Origin: Paratinospora sagittata | Taxonomy: Eukaryota > Streptophyta > Magnoliopsida > Ranunculales > Menispermaceae | Direction of reading: 5' to 3' | Length of the DNA stretch: 64,000 nucleotides | Assembly: GCA_035771175.1 (NCBI GenBank) | Contig: CM069598.1 | Coordinates: forward strand, 12,506,539 to 12,570,538 | In this document: positions 1 to 11,249 of the stretch, piece by piece | How the letters are laid out: every line of letters starts with the position of its first letter | How positions within the stretch are numbered: the first letter of the stretch is position 1 | Program-made: the position numbers and the translations under genes | Notes under the pieces: generated by a model | The model's input: the letters and a program-made list of their open reading frames with translations, nothing else | The model's database searches: none | What the model was told of the DNA's origin: nothing

Positions 1-121
1 TTCTATTATTATTCTGAAAATAATAATAAACTATGTCAAAAAGAATTAATACCATCAAACACAAAAAAATGTTATAAAAAATTTCCTTAACTCAATAAAA
101 GAAAGAAATTAGAAGATAATA
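1..121. other. AT-rich left edge, no gene
   Basis: I see no coding potential here. It lies just beyond the last readable FAR1-like codons on the minus strand. A GT donor-like site follows the Lys-rich end near 125, so this may be intron or 3' sequence of that gene. Confidence 0.4.
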
Positions 122-595
122 AATACCTTTTCTTTTCTTGAATTATGAATTTTTTCATCTTTTGATTTTAGCCTTTGTGTACGCGGTCGACCATTGCGTT
201 TCACATGCTTAGGATCCTTAATTTGATTTGATCTTCTTGATCATTGTCTTTGTTTCGCTCATTTTCAGCAAGTAGTTGTTGATGTAATTCAATGATTCCA
301 TGTGAAGCTTTCTCAAACATTTCCTTGGATATTGGACCAATTTCAGCTATTTAATGACATTGCTCGTAAATATCATCATAATGATCAACTAGTCCATAAC
401 CACTATCATGTACTTCGCATAAAAAATTGGCAAGAGAATAAACCCGTTTAAAATCTTTTCTCTATCGCATAACAATATACTAAATGGAAAGCCTTGGTAC
501 ATCATTATGGTCAAGAATGCAAAGTGCATGACAACATAAAATACCTCGAAACTCAAATGATCAACATATGCATTGCGCTTGAGCTTCTACTGTAG
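122..595 (-). pseudogene. FAR1/FHY3-like C-terminal fragment (SWIM zinc finger)
   Basis: FAR1/FHY3-related (FRS) proteins are plant transcription factors derived from a Mutator-like transposase. Read on the minus strand from about 590 downward, one frame gives CIC*SFEFRGILCCHALCIL, the SWIM-type zinc finger pattern (CxC...CxH) of this family, then a stretch resembling YIVMR*RKDFKRVYSLANF and a conserved FEKASHGIIELHQQLLAENE helix. After one frame change near 180-200 it ends in a basic KHVKRNGRPRTQRLKSKDEK tail, typical of the FAR1 C-terminus. At least three in-frame stops and a frame change make it non-functional. The missing N-terminal part is at 4715-5531, on the other side of a gypsy insertion. 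It could instead be a captured fragment of an autonomous MULE, but the GRP-type tail favours FRS. Confidence 0.72.
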
Positions 596-3120
596 CACTC
601 GTACCTTTGGATGACGTCATTTTTGACCCATAAAGTACCTGCATACGTATGCATATACGTATTTGATGCTCGACGCGTGTTGGTTTGAGTGTGTTTGCAT
701 GCTTTTACGTTGTTTCATGTGTTTGTAAAGTTTCAGAATGATCGGAGACCTGTTCGACGTCGAAACATGTCGAGAACGGTGTTTTGGATTAGTGGAGCTC
801 GTTCCATGGATGACAAAATTTCTGTCACAGATTACATCAATGGCTTGTTCTACTAGATCTGTGATCTGATTGAGATGAAATGTTTTCAGCATATTTTCCT
901 CTGATAGATATTCATTATGGGCGGTGAAGATCTTGATCGGAGTTTTCTATTGTGAGATATAAGACTCCAAACACTATTTTTCAGATTTGGGGATTTTCTT
1001 GTGCAGGTTTGATCAAATTGTTGTATCTCGTAATCCCACCGTTGGATTGAGCTTAAAGCTTTTCAGAAGTTTGGTAACTGACTCATTAAAATTTAGAACG
1101 GTTGAGCTGTTAATTTGGATAGTCGTTTGTAATAAATTTATTATTTAAATGCCAGTAATTGAAACAGAAAATTTTGTTTTTTGGCAGTTTTTCATATGGG
1201 GCCAAACTTGTCTATTTAAGCAACCAGCACCTAATTTCCAGCTCATTTGCTCATTTTTCACTTAGAAAAGAGAGAAAAAAGTTGGAGAAGAGGAGAAGGG
1301 AAAAGCTAGGGTTTTGGTGATTTTTGCTCAAAAATCTCTAGGGTTTGCATGTTTACCCTTCTTTCTTCCTTTAATCTTTTTAGTTCATGCTTGAGAGCTG
1401 TATTTTGACCTAAGCAATGCTATGGATTTTCAGTTGAGGGTGTTCCAGACCTAGGGTTCCTTTGCATGTATGTTTTTATGAACTCTAGTGTGGATTGGAG
1501 GCCATTGATGCCATTTTCCTCAATTTCTCACTTGGATTTGGTGGAACCTTTTGTAAATGGGCCTATACTTGGTTCATAACGTTAAACTCTTCCAAATTGC
1601 TTGCATGTCATCTATGTTAGGCTTGTGGATACTAAAAACTGATCCGTGTATTTTGTTAGAGATTTTCATGGTGAAATCATAGAGTTTAGTACAAATGTCT
1701 CTTGCTTGGTTCATTGACCTAGGGTTTAGTGTAATTTTGGCCTAGGCCATGCAATTTAGGAATTTGCAATGAATTTGGAGATTTTGACCAAATGGATGTC
1801 AGTTGATGAAATTGACATGAAATTAGTCTAATTAACCCTATTTATGATTGAATGCCTTGCAGTATAGTGGTTGGATCAACCTATTGCATTCAATTGGGTT
1901 AAATGTGGGTTAATTTAGTATTAGTTGGTTGAATTGAACAATATGGAAGTGGCTCTTGGGTTTAATTATTTTAAAATCTTAATTGGCTATGTAGTTGGGT
2001 TTAAAGATGGTTGTTTAGCACACTTTGGACTGGTTTTCAGTATCGTGTAAACCATGTTATTTTCAGGGTTTTGTGAAGGATCTAAGTAACCCATATAGGC
2101 CAATTGGAGGTTGTAGTGCTTAGGAGTGTGTTGGTGCATCCTAGTGTTTTCTTTGGTCAGATTAGATTGGCTAAGCCTAGCCAATCAAGTTGTCAGTGTC
2201 CTTTTACATTTGAATTTCTATATGTGGTATTGTATTACATAAATTGATTTGAATTGATATATATATATAAGTGTTATGCATGTTTTAATGTTTCCATGAA
2301 ATGAATTTGAGCATAGTCTATAGGGTTAGCAATTTGGTTGGGTCTCCTAGTTGTGAATTCCTTTGGGAAGTCTCGTAAGTCTAATGGTGATCTCCAGTTG
2401 TGGACCTGGTAGAAGATTGTATGGCTTGTGTATAGGTAGGATAGCTTAGGTTGATCCTACGGGCTACACAACCTCAGAAATCCTACTAGAATATGAGTAT
2501 TGTTTGGTCGGATCGGGCGCTGTGTGTCGCACACCAGGCCTTTGATCGTTCTTGCTCGTGAGGTGTTAGGATTGCATTGGCATGATTAGAAAATGATGTG
2601 CATTGTCTTGGTTATGACATGATGCATTATATTGGCATGTATGTAATCTTGTTTCATCACCATGTTATTTCAAATGTTTTTATGATCTTGCCATGTTTTA
2701 TATAAATGCATGTATATTGCCACTTGTAGAAGACATTAGCTTATTGTAGCTCACACTTCATCCTTATCATTTCAGGTTCTGATAGGAAGGGAAAAGGGAA
2801 GGCTTGACTTCAGGTGTTGTACATTTTTATATTTTGATATCATGTACATGATAACACCTAGTATATGTATATTTAACACATAGATGGGATATGTTTGGTT
2901 TTGTATTAATTGAGGACTTATGGAATTTTATTCTTGGTAATTTTGGAAATGTAATATTTTTATTTATTGTTGTTAATAATGTATAGATGGATGCAATTAT
3001 AGGATTGTGTTTTATTGGGATTCGTGTTATATTTGGCTAATAGGACCCCGGGTGTACCGAGGGAGGGTATACCCGGGAGTTCCGTGCCAGTCATGACGTC
3101 ACAGATAGTGGGTCATGACA
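591..3120 (+). repeat. 5' LTR of Ty3/gypsy element (about 2.5 kb)
   Basis: It starts TGTAGCACTC and ends GGTCATGACA (TG...CA), immediately followed by a PBS. A TATA-like TCTATTTAAG lies near 1211. The distal part has a GCTCAC-rich block, TTTCAGGT, a purine-rich GGAAGGGAAAAGGGAAGG near 2790, and TAGATGGGATATG near 2883. The same order of motifs occurs in the LTR-like insertion at 55378-57590. No second LTR exists for comparison, so the exact start is inferred. Confidence 0.65.
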
Positions 3121-3124
3121 ACTT

Positions 3125-3136
3125 TGGTGTCAGAGC
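3125..3136 (+). other. Primer binding site, initiator tRNA-Met type
   Basis: TGGTGTCAGAGC differs at one base from TGGTATCAGAGC, the usual plant PBS complementary to initiator tRNA-Met. It lies four bases after the LTR end, which fixes the 3' limit of the LTR. Confidence 0.8.
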
Positions 3137-3319
3137 AAGTGTTTTAGGTTTAAAATCCTCAAAAAGAATAAAAGATTTATATGATATTTTATTTTTTTTA
3201 TGGGTATGATTATGGGTAGTTATCTTAGGGATAATTTTTCCTGGATTGTGATCCTGATTGAGTTTTTCCTTATTTGTGAAATTCATATATTTTCAAGATA
3301 GGAAAGAGCAGGATCATCC

Positions 3320-4712
3320 ATGGACCCAGAAGAACGCCTTAGGCGTATGGAGGCAGTCTTGGAGGCCAGTCATCAGTAACAGCAGGCCCAGATCCTTGAG
3401 TTGCTAGGCCGTACGCAGGGTGTTAGGCAACCAATGCAGGTTGATGTAGCAGCGGCTACAAAGCACGATAGTGTAGCAGCAGCAATAGGGGATCAGATAG
3501 ATCAGGCAGGACCAGGTAGGGTCCAGTATGCTATAGAGGGGGAGACTGAGGCTGAGAGGGCAGAGAATGACCTCTATGAGAATGTTATGAAAGCTTTTAA
3601 GTATCATAATCTGGTTAAGTTTCTGGGGGGTCTTGACTTCTTGACTTAGAGCTTGCTGAGGGATGGTTGACTCAGATGGAGACCATTTTCAGTGACATGA
3701 AAGCTTTTGAGCACGATAAGGTCAAGCTTGCTAGGTTCAAGCTCATTGATAAGGCAAATAAATGGTGGGAACAAATGGAGCATATCGAGGGTGAGATCCG
3801 GACTTGGGCTAGATTCAAAGAGTTGTTCTTTGAGGAGTTCTATCCACGGGCCAAAACGGATCAGCGTCGGATCCAGTTTTTATATCTGACCCAGGGCAAC
3901 ATGTCTATTAGAGAGTATGAGCAAGAGTTCGATAGGTTGGCACTCTTCGCTCCAGAGATGGTGTCTACCGATGAGCTGAGGATGCAAAGGATACGGGATG
4001 GTTTCTAAGACCGTATTCGGCAGGGTTTGGCATTGGCCTGCGTGCAGACTTACACTCAGGCGTTGAGGCAGGCCATAGATTTTGAGGCCGCAAAGGCTAA
4101 TTCACGGATGAGGGTACCTGCTGCATTCCAGACACTTGCAGCTCATTCAGTTCAGACACAGCCAACAGGGTCAGGAGTACAATATTTTGGTGATAGAATG
4201 GGCTGATGTAATAAGAGGCAGAGATCCAGTGGCAGTGGATATGAGGCGTCTGTGGCCTTCACTTTAGTATCAGTGGTACCACCAACTGCAGGCCAGAGTG
4301 TTCAGATCTCGGGCCAACCCCAGCAGCTGCAGCTGAGTTCAGTTAGATTTGGCGGACAGCAAACAGTCGGGGCTGAGTCGCAGGCTGTATCTTCAGCACC
4401 GAGGTCGATTGTTTGTTTGGTTGCGGGGCTCCGGGGAACAAAAGGAATCAGTGTCCTCAGAAGGCGCCTTATGGCCAGTAAAGTAGTGTGCCAATTCCTA
4501 CCAGAGCATAGGCCAGAGCCGTTACACAGGTAGATCCTGAGGCCAACAAGCAGTTAATTGAAGGTACAATTAGCATTTGTAATTCTATAATATATGTTTT
4601 GATTGATGTTGGTCTACCATGTCGTTTATTTCTGGTAGTGTGGTAGATAGATTGAGATTGTCTACTATTAGGACTAGTACGTCGTTAATTTTGAGTACGG
4701 CGGCTGGTGAGA
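3320..4712 (+). pseudogene. Ty3/gypsy gag and protease remnant
   Basis: The reading frame opens with ATG at 3320 (MDPEERLRRMEAVLEASHQ), hits a stop at about 3377, and resumes with stops and frame changes. The segment at 3667-4008 is a clear retrotransposon gag domain, with ARFKLIDKANKWWEQMEH and FYPRAKTDQRRIQFLYLTQG. Near 4405-4460 a degenerate CCHC knuckle reads CGAPGNKRNQCPQ, with its His replaced by Asn. At 4597-4700 a frameshifted aspartic protease start is visible (VLIDVG then STMSFISGSVVDR), where the family has D-[ST]-G-x-[ST]-x-S-F-I. Sequence stops being gypsy-like at about 4714. It is non-functional. Confidence 0.85.
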
Positions 4713-4714
4713 GC

Positions 4715-5531
4715 ATGTCATTTTTTTTTGTTAAATATGTGGAGTCAAATGATATCACTTTCCCAAAATAATGATATGATGCCCTTGACTTGGCATCCGC
4801 CCATAAAACATTTCTTAAATGGCCTTCATCATCTATATCCATCACATAAAAAAAATTAGAATTTTTTTTTGACTATGAATAAAGTATATGCGTATTGCCT
4901 TTGCATCACATCCACTTAGTTTCAATCTCCTGACCTTCTCAACTTGATTCCTCCCATTTTTCTCCCCAAATTCTAAATTTTCGTAGCCTCCAACTCTTTT
5001 AGCAAATGTAAGATATGACTTTGCAACTGAGATTTTTGCTTCATCATTTAGCTCAAGTTGCTTCTTAATCCGTGGATTCAACTTTTGATTACTTCGAAAG
5101 AATCTTTTCTTTTTCGGGCTAGCCACATGATTATGCCCCAGCTTCACAGTTATCAAATACCACAAACCATCTTACTTGAGCTTAGCAGGTATTTGAGCCT
5201 TACAATTACACTTTGATGTAATTGTGTTGGTGTGCACTTGCTTCTTTCTTGGATCACATTTACCTTCTCTAGCACATGCTAGAACATGTCTATTTATTTC
5301 ACCATTCCCATTTCTCCATGTACCTCTAATCTTTGTTCCAAAGCCTACCTATTGAGCATATTTGTTATAGAACTCTTGAATATCCTTTATTGATTGAAAC
5401 TCCATTCCTACTTTTGGTAATAAATTATCATCATTGATTTCAACTATTCCTTGGCTAGTTTTCATATTATTTCCTCCTATATCTTTTATTATGTCAGTTG
5501 ATTCTTGACATTCTGTCAATGTTTCCTTCAA
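4715..5531 (-). pseudogene. FAR1/FHY3-like N-terminal fragment
   Basis: On the minus strand from 5531 downward the order is that of an FRS protein: the FAR1 domain start (VGMEFQSIKDIQEFYNKYAQ), a zinc-binding region with GKCDPRKK, CNCKA and LGHNHVASPKKKRFFRS, the linker GYENLEFGEKNGRN, then DIDDEGHLRNVLWADAKSRA and YFGKVISFDSTYLTKKNDM, the entry to the MULE transposase-like domain. Stops interrupt it after YAQ (about 5350) and after KLK (about 5173), and a frameshift lies at the A-run near 4845-4865. Homology ends at about 4714, where gypsy sequence begins. The C-terminal remainder is at 122-595. The missing part would be most of the transposase core, roughly 250-300 residues by family comparison. 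Confidence 0.85.
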
Positions 5532-6582
5532 AGTTAGCTCCTCTACTAATATATACTTACAAATGACTCACAAAGCATGACTATCTATTGCTCCAAAACT
5601 TATTATAAGATTAATTATGCATGTTATATGCATATAAAAAATAAATAAATAAAAATGAGAGAGTAATTAATATCCAAATTACATAGTTCATAGAATCTAA
5701 TATATTATTTGCTCGTTAAATAAAATAAATTAAACTATAAGAGTGAATGAATAGTAAGAATAAAACAATTTTTAGAATTATAATTGAAATAATAAATTTT
5801 AACTAAGATAATCTAAAACAAATAAATAATAACCAAACCCACAAATTAAATAGTAAGAATCAATAATTTTTTGAAGAATAATGGTTGGAAAAATAAATTT
5901 TAAAGAAAAAATGGTCTTAGTATTAATAAAAATCTAATCTTATATAATATAAAAAGAGAATAAATAAATGCATAAATTAAACCACAAGAATGAGAATCAA
6001 ATCTAAGATAATCTAAAACAAAATAATAAACTAAACAAATCCACAAATTAAACTAAAAGAATGAGATTGCATTAATATAGTTTAAAGATTCAAAAAAAAA
6101 AAAAAGAATAAAAGTGTTTGGTCTGAGATTAAATAAATTCAAAGTTTAATGAAATAGTACTTACCAATCTTCTGTCTTGATCTCCACAGTAAAGTGATGT
6201 AATGGAGGAAAAAAAATGGAGAAAATAATAAAGAAAGGACTAACTGAAAAGTAAGAGTAAGAGAAAAAGGACGGTGAAGTGGTGTATTAGAGAAGAAAAC
6301 TAAGAGAAAAAATAATTTTTAGGTAAAGCATTAAATGCCTTTGTACTTAAATGGGAAGAGCAACAGTCATAAAAGAAAGAAGAACAAACGTACAGAAGAA
6401 GACAGGCAAAAAAAAACTAAATGACGTAATCAGCATATAAATTGAAGAACCGTGCTTGTAGAATGGCTTTGGTACAACCAAATGATCAGGTGGAGTATAC
6501 CACGTCAGCTAGAGCGTTGCAGATAGCGTTGGAGAATGGAGATTGGCCTCTCCCTGACACGCCTCTTTTCTTTTAATGAAAA
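5532..6582. other. AT-rich 5' flank of the FAR1-like pseudogene
   Basis: There is no open reading frame of interest. On the minus strand a donor-like GTAAGTACT begins at about 6164, preceded by a short less AT-rich block, and another GTAAGTATA begins near 5560. These could be remnants of a 5' leader intron of the FAR1-like gene. The rest is A-rich low complexity. Confidence 0.35.
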
Positions 6583-7260
6583 TTAGGTTGGTTGGATCGA
6601 ATTAGGGTCAAAAACTTAAATCAACCTAAACCACTTTGAGTTCCTAAGTTTAAAACCTAACCTTACCTAATTTGTTTTTAAACCCAACTTAATTCAAATA
6701 GTTCGGATTAAGTTTAGGTTGGGTCGATTCATCGATTAGACATAGCAAAAAATTTTATTTGACACAAAATAAATACAACTCTTTTAGCAAAAAATAAAAG
6801 TTAAAAGTTTTTGAGACACTACATTAACAAAAAAAAAAAATTTAAGCAAATCCTATATTAAGAAAGTAAATTTACAAAATATTAATCATTAAGAAAATCA
6901 ATTAAAAAATAAGACTTCTTCAAGAATTTTAACACACAAAAATAAATGGTTAATCCTAATAATTTAACAATGCTTTAAGATTTTTAACACACAATCAACT
7001 GGTTTGTGAAGCATGCAAATAATAAATGATCAATGCATAATAGTAGAGCAATATAAACCATTATATCTTTTCAAAAAGGTCAAGGGTTTCAATACTTACG
7101 TTCGGTTCGAGTCGGGTTATTCAGTTTTTTATGACCTAATCCAAACTGACCGGATTGGACATTATAACCCAGCCTAACTCAAATAATCAATCTAATCCAA
7201 CCCAAACCAATCTAAAAGGTTAAATTCGGTCGGGTTGATCGGGTTGATGAACATCCCTAA
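6583..7260. mobile_element. Nonautonomous hAT-like element, copy A
   Basis: This is noncoding and rich in AACCTAA / GGGTTGG words. The right end GGGTTGATGAACATCCCTAA reads TTAGGGATGTTCATCAACCC from outside, a hAT-like terminal sequence. The left end is degenerate (TTAGGTTGGTTGGATC), and the 8-bp flanks (ATGAAAAT / ATGCAAAC) match only in part. A similar element in the same orientation lies at 28094-28804, sharing AAACTGA-CGG-TT and the AAAAGG...TTCGGTCGGGTTGAT terminal block. Confidence 0.5.
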
Positions 7261-7536
7261 TGCAAACAACTAATAGCTACATTTTTTTATGAGAACATAA
7301 AAATGTTTTTACGACCTAAAAATTATATTCAAAACCATACCTTTAAAAATTATACACATATGGTATATGGTGATTGGAGGATTTTTTTTCTCTCTGATAA
7401 TACAATGATATGGTATATTGTCACATTAGCTTAATTATAAATTTGAATACTATCTTAGGTCGCTTTATGGTATTATTATAGATTACATAATAACCAATGA
7501 GTCTACTGCCTTCTTCTTTTTTTTGTATAACATTAT

Positions 7537-7954
7537 TGTTGTGCGGAATCGTGGTAAAGTATGAAAGAAAAATAAGACAACAAATTTAACGTGGTTCGGC
7601 AAATTGCCTACGTCCACGGGAGATAGCAAACTTGTATTATCAGAGAATACAAACTACACCCTTAGGTAAATCTTACAGATTAGATCTCTTAAATAGATCT
7701 CTCAGAATAGAACTCTCTTACTCTCAGGAAAGAATTTTGAAGAATGAAGTTAAGCTCTATGTATAGGTGTAATCAGGGGTAAAAACGTGATTATAAATAT
7801 ATTATTTTAATATATTTATATTTAAATAAAAAAAACATTCGGCGCATGCACCGAAAGAGGCGCATGCGCCGTCCACTTTCTTTAGGCGCATGCGCCTCTT
7901 TCGGAGCATGCGCCGTCCATGAAGTGGGATGCCCACATGGACGTGGTCCCCAAT
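7537..7954 (-). repeat. 3' LTR of copia element
   Basis: It begins TGTTGTGCGGAATCG on the plus strand, matching the other LTR at 12471. It carries a 62-bp segment absent from the partner, forming a hairpin with two GGCGCATGCGCC palindromes. It ends in CCCCAATA just before the polypyrimidine stretch ATCTCCACCTCCACC (PPT on the minus strand). The LTR terminus would then be TA rather than the canonical TG on the coding strand. Confidence 0.85.
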
Positions 7955-8059
7955 AATCTCCACCTCCACCTCATGTGGAACGGGGCACCTCTACACCTAC
8001 AATCTCTCTACAGATAGCAAGCTTCCTTCAAAAAACTGTTGCTGCCTCCATTAGTGCCC

Positions 8060-9996
8060 TTAGGCACTCCGAGCTCGTGAGATGTTGATCAAGTCCAAAC
8101 AATGTTGGAACTTGATCCCTGTAACCACTTTTGTAAGCATATCTGCGGGGTTATCTGCAGTCTTGATCTTTTGCAGAAGAATACTCCCTTCTTCTACATT
8201 TTTCGAACAAAATGAAAACGAACATCAATATACTTCGTTCGACTGTGATGAACTTGGTTCTTTGCCAAACAAATGACACTCTGGTTGTCGAAGAAAACTT
8301 CAACATTCTTCTGCACAATTCCCAAGTCTTTAGTCAATCCATGAAGCCAGATTGTTTCCTTGAAAGCTTCTGTTACTGCCATGTACTCTGCCTCTGTAGT
8401 AGACAAAGCAACTGTGGACTGTAGTGTTGATCTCCAACTCACTGGTCCTCCTGCCATAGTGAAAACATAACCAGTAGTAGATCTGCGCTTGTCAAGATCT
8501 CCAGCATAGTCCGAATCCACATATCTGACTAGATGCTTACAACTTTTCATATCTCTCTCGAACTTTAAACCAATATCCACAGTACCATGAATATACCGTA
8601 GAATCCACTTCACTGCTTGCTAGTGGCCCTTACCGGGGTTGTGCATGTACCGACTTACCATACTTACAGCATGTGAAATGTCAGGTCTGGTACACACCAT
8701 AACATACATCAAGGCACCAACTGCATTTGCATATGGAATATTCTCAATTTGCTTCTTCTGATCCTCAGAATTTGGTGACATTGATGAACTTAGCTTGAAA
8801 TGTGGTGCCAATGGTGTGCTGACAGGTTTTGTGTCATTGTCAATGCCAAAAGTTTGAAGAATTTTCTTCAAATACTGAGTCTGAGTCAAACAGATTTTGC
8901 CTTTGGCCCTGTCTCGAGTTATCTCCATCCCGAGAATTTTTCTGGCCTCTCCAAGATCCTTCATTTCAAACTCTAAGCTCAATTGAGGCTTCAGCTTGTT
9001 GATCTCCACCTTGCGTTTAGATGCGATTAACATATCATCTACATATAAAAGTAAGTAGATAAATGTACCATCTTGAAGTTTGCGATAATAGACACAATGA
9101 TCAAATTGACTCCGAGTATATTTTTGCCCTTGGATGAAGCTGTCAAATCGCTTGTACCACTGTCTCGGTGACTGCTTCAGGCCATACAGTGACTTGCTCA
9201 ACTTGCAAGCCCAATTCTCTCTTCCTGGTACTTTGAATCCATCTGGTTGAGACATATATATCTCCTCTTCCAAATTACCATGCAGAAAAGCAGTTTTGAC
9301 ATCGAGTTGGGCTAACTCGAGATCAAACTGTGCAACCAAAGCCAATAATATTCGAATTGACGAATGCTTAACAACTGGTGAGAATACCTTATTGTAGTCA
9401 ATTCCTTCCCTCTGAGCGTAGCCTTTTGCTACCAGTCTGGTTTTGTATCGGATACCATCTGTGCTGGGAGAGCCTTCCTTCTTAGCAAAAATCCATTTGC
9501 AACCAATTGGTTTCTTCCCTTTTGGAAGTGGAACCAACTTCCAAGTCTGATTCTGATGGAGTGATGCCATCTCCTCATTCATTGCCATTTTTCACTTATC
9601 ACTTTCCATACTCTGAATAGCATCTTTGTAATTGTATGGAATATCATCTCCGGTGACTGGAAATGCATATGCAACCATGTCAGTGTACCGAGCAGGTTTG
9701 CGGATTTCTCTTCGTGTTCGACTGGTGGAAATTGATTCTGGTTCTTGACTGATGTCTGGTCCTGGAGCCTCCACCTCAACTGAGATTTCCTCATCTTCTT
9801 CAGGATGGTTGGATATCTCTGCTGACTTGCTAGGAGTTACTGGAATATCTAACTCCACCTGCTGAGGCAAATCTGGATCGCGATTTTCTTTATCAGAAAC
9901 TGTATGCTTTAACATCACAGATTCATCAAAAGTTACATCTCAACTTTTTACAATTGTCTTTGTATCAGAGTTCCATAGTCGGAAAGCCTTAACTCC
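8060..9996 (-). pseudogene. copia reverse transcriptase and RNase H
   Basis: Reverse transcriptase shows KKPIGCKWIFAKKEG, TRLVAKGYAQREGIDYNKVF, QLDVKTAFLHGNLEEEIYM and the catalytic LLLYVDDMLIAS. RNase H shows YVDSDYAGDLDKRRSTTGYV, SWRSTLQSTVALSTTEAEYM and VFFDNQSVICLAKN. After a frameshift near 8195 it continues ILLQKIKTADNPADMLTKVV to a natural stop at 8060-8062. Stops fall at about 9940, at 9590 (probable Trp to TGA before MAMNEEM) and at about 8617 (HWQ-type Trp to TAG). No functional enzyme is expected from this copy, though each domain is nearly complete. Confidence 0.92.
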
Positions 9997-11249
9997 TCAA
10001 CTAAAGCCCATGAAAATCGCTTTCTTGGACCTAGGATTCAGTTTGGTTTCTTTCACATGGAAATAAGCAGTGCATCCAAAAATGTGCAGAGAATCATAAT
10101 CTGAAACGGGGTGTCCAGACCATACCTCCTTGGGAGTTTTACCATCTAGTGTTGTTGTAGGAAGTCGATTGATGATATGAGAGGCATATGACAAAGTTTC
10201 AGCCCAAAATGCCTTACTCAGTCTAGAATGAGATAACATGCAGCGAACTTTATCTACCAAAGTACGATTCATGCGTTCAGCAACACCGTTTTGTTGTGGC
10301 GTGCTTGGGATTGTGAAATGTCTAACAATCCCTTCATTCTCACAAAATTTTTGAAATGGGTCTGACTTGTATTCTCCTCTATTATCATATCTGAGCCTCT
10401 TAATCTTCCTTCCCGTTTGGGTTTCTACCATTTTCTTCCATATAAGAAAGATATCTAGCACTTCATCTTTATGCTTCATGGTATAAACCCAAACATAGCG
10501 TGAGAAATCATCAATGAAAGTAACAAACCAACGTTTACCACCCAATGAAGCATTTTGAGAGGGTCCCCAGACGTCGGTATGAACATAATCTAATGTTCCT
10601 TTTGTGCGGTGGATGGCAGTTCCAAACTTGACTCTCGTTTGCTTGCCTAAGATACAGTGCTCGCAGAAGTCAAGTTTTTCAGTTTTTGCACCTTTCAGAG
10701 AACCTTGCTTTATCAAGGTTTGAAGAGCCTTCTCTCCAACATGTCCGAGCCGCATGTGCCAAAGTCGGGAAGTGTCCGATGAAACATCATTAGAATTGGT
10801 GCAAGTTGAGACATTTCCGATTACTGTGTGTCCGTCAAGGAAATAAAGATTTCCTTTCTGAGTACCCTTCATGGCCAAGAGTGTTCCACGTACAACCTTT
10901 AAGACTCCACCTTCAATGGTTACCTTGTAACCGCTGGAATCAAGGACTCCTAAGGATATCAGATTTTCCTTCAGATCTGGAACATATCTGATGTCCGTGA
11001 GCCGTCTTGTTGTACCGCCATGCATCTTAAGGCGTATAGTTCCAATACCTTTTGTGTGGCAGGTATTGTTGTTGCCCATGACCACGACTCCTCCATCGAA
11101 CTCAATTTTGAGAACCAATAGCGATTCGGACACATATGATAGGAACATCCAGAATCTAAAATCCATCTATCATATTGAATGTCTATAGATGAAACTGAGA
11201 ATGCAGAATCTTCTTCAGCCTTCTGTGCCACATTTGCATCTGTCTTGCC
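9997..11249 (-). pseudogene. copia protease and integrase
   Basis: Protease has the active site WILDSGCSYHMCPNR, then a frameshift near 11100 before GGVVVMGNNNTCHTKGIGTI. Integrase has the zinc-binding start MRLGHVGEKALQTL...CEHCILGKQ and the DDE core: HTDVWGP, LRYDNRGEY and NGVAERMNRT supply D, D and E. The second motif is usually RTDNGGEY, so T to Y and G to R changes sit beside the catalytic Asp. The block ends with a stop at about 9995, after FGCTAYFHVKETKLNPRSKK. Confidence 0.92.

Larger units (their letters stand above)
591..4714 (+). mobile_element. Truncated Ty3/gypsy retrotransposon inserted in a FAR1-like gene
   Basis: The order is one long LTR, a primer binding site, gag and a broken protease, then an abrupt junction to FAR1-like sequence at about 4714. 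Reverse transcriptase, RNase H, integrase and the 3' LTR are all absent. FAR1-like sequence on the same (minus) strand flanks both sides, so the element entered that gene and a later deletion removed its 3' part together with the middle of the host gene. The left boundary is inferred from TGTAGCACTC at 591, which pairs loosely with the LTR end GGTCATGACA; it is uncertain by a few bases. Confidence 0.75.
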
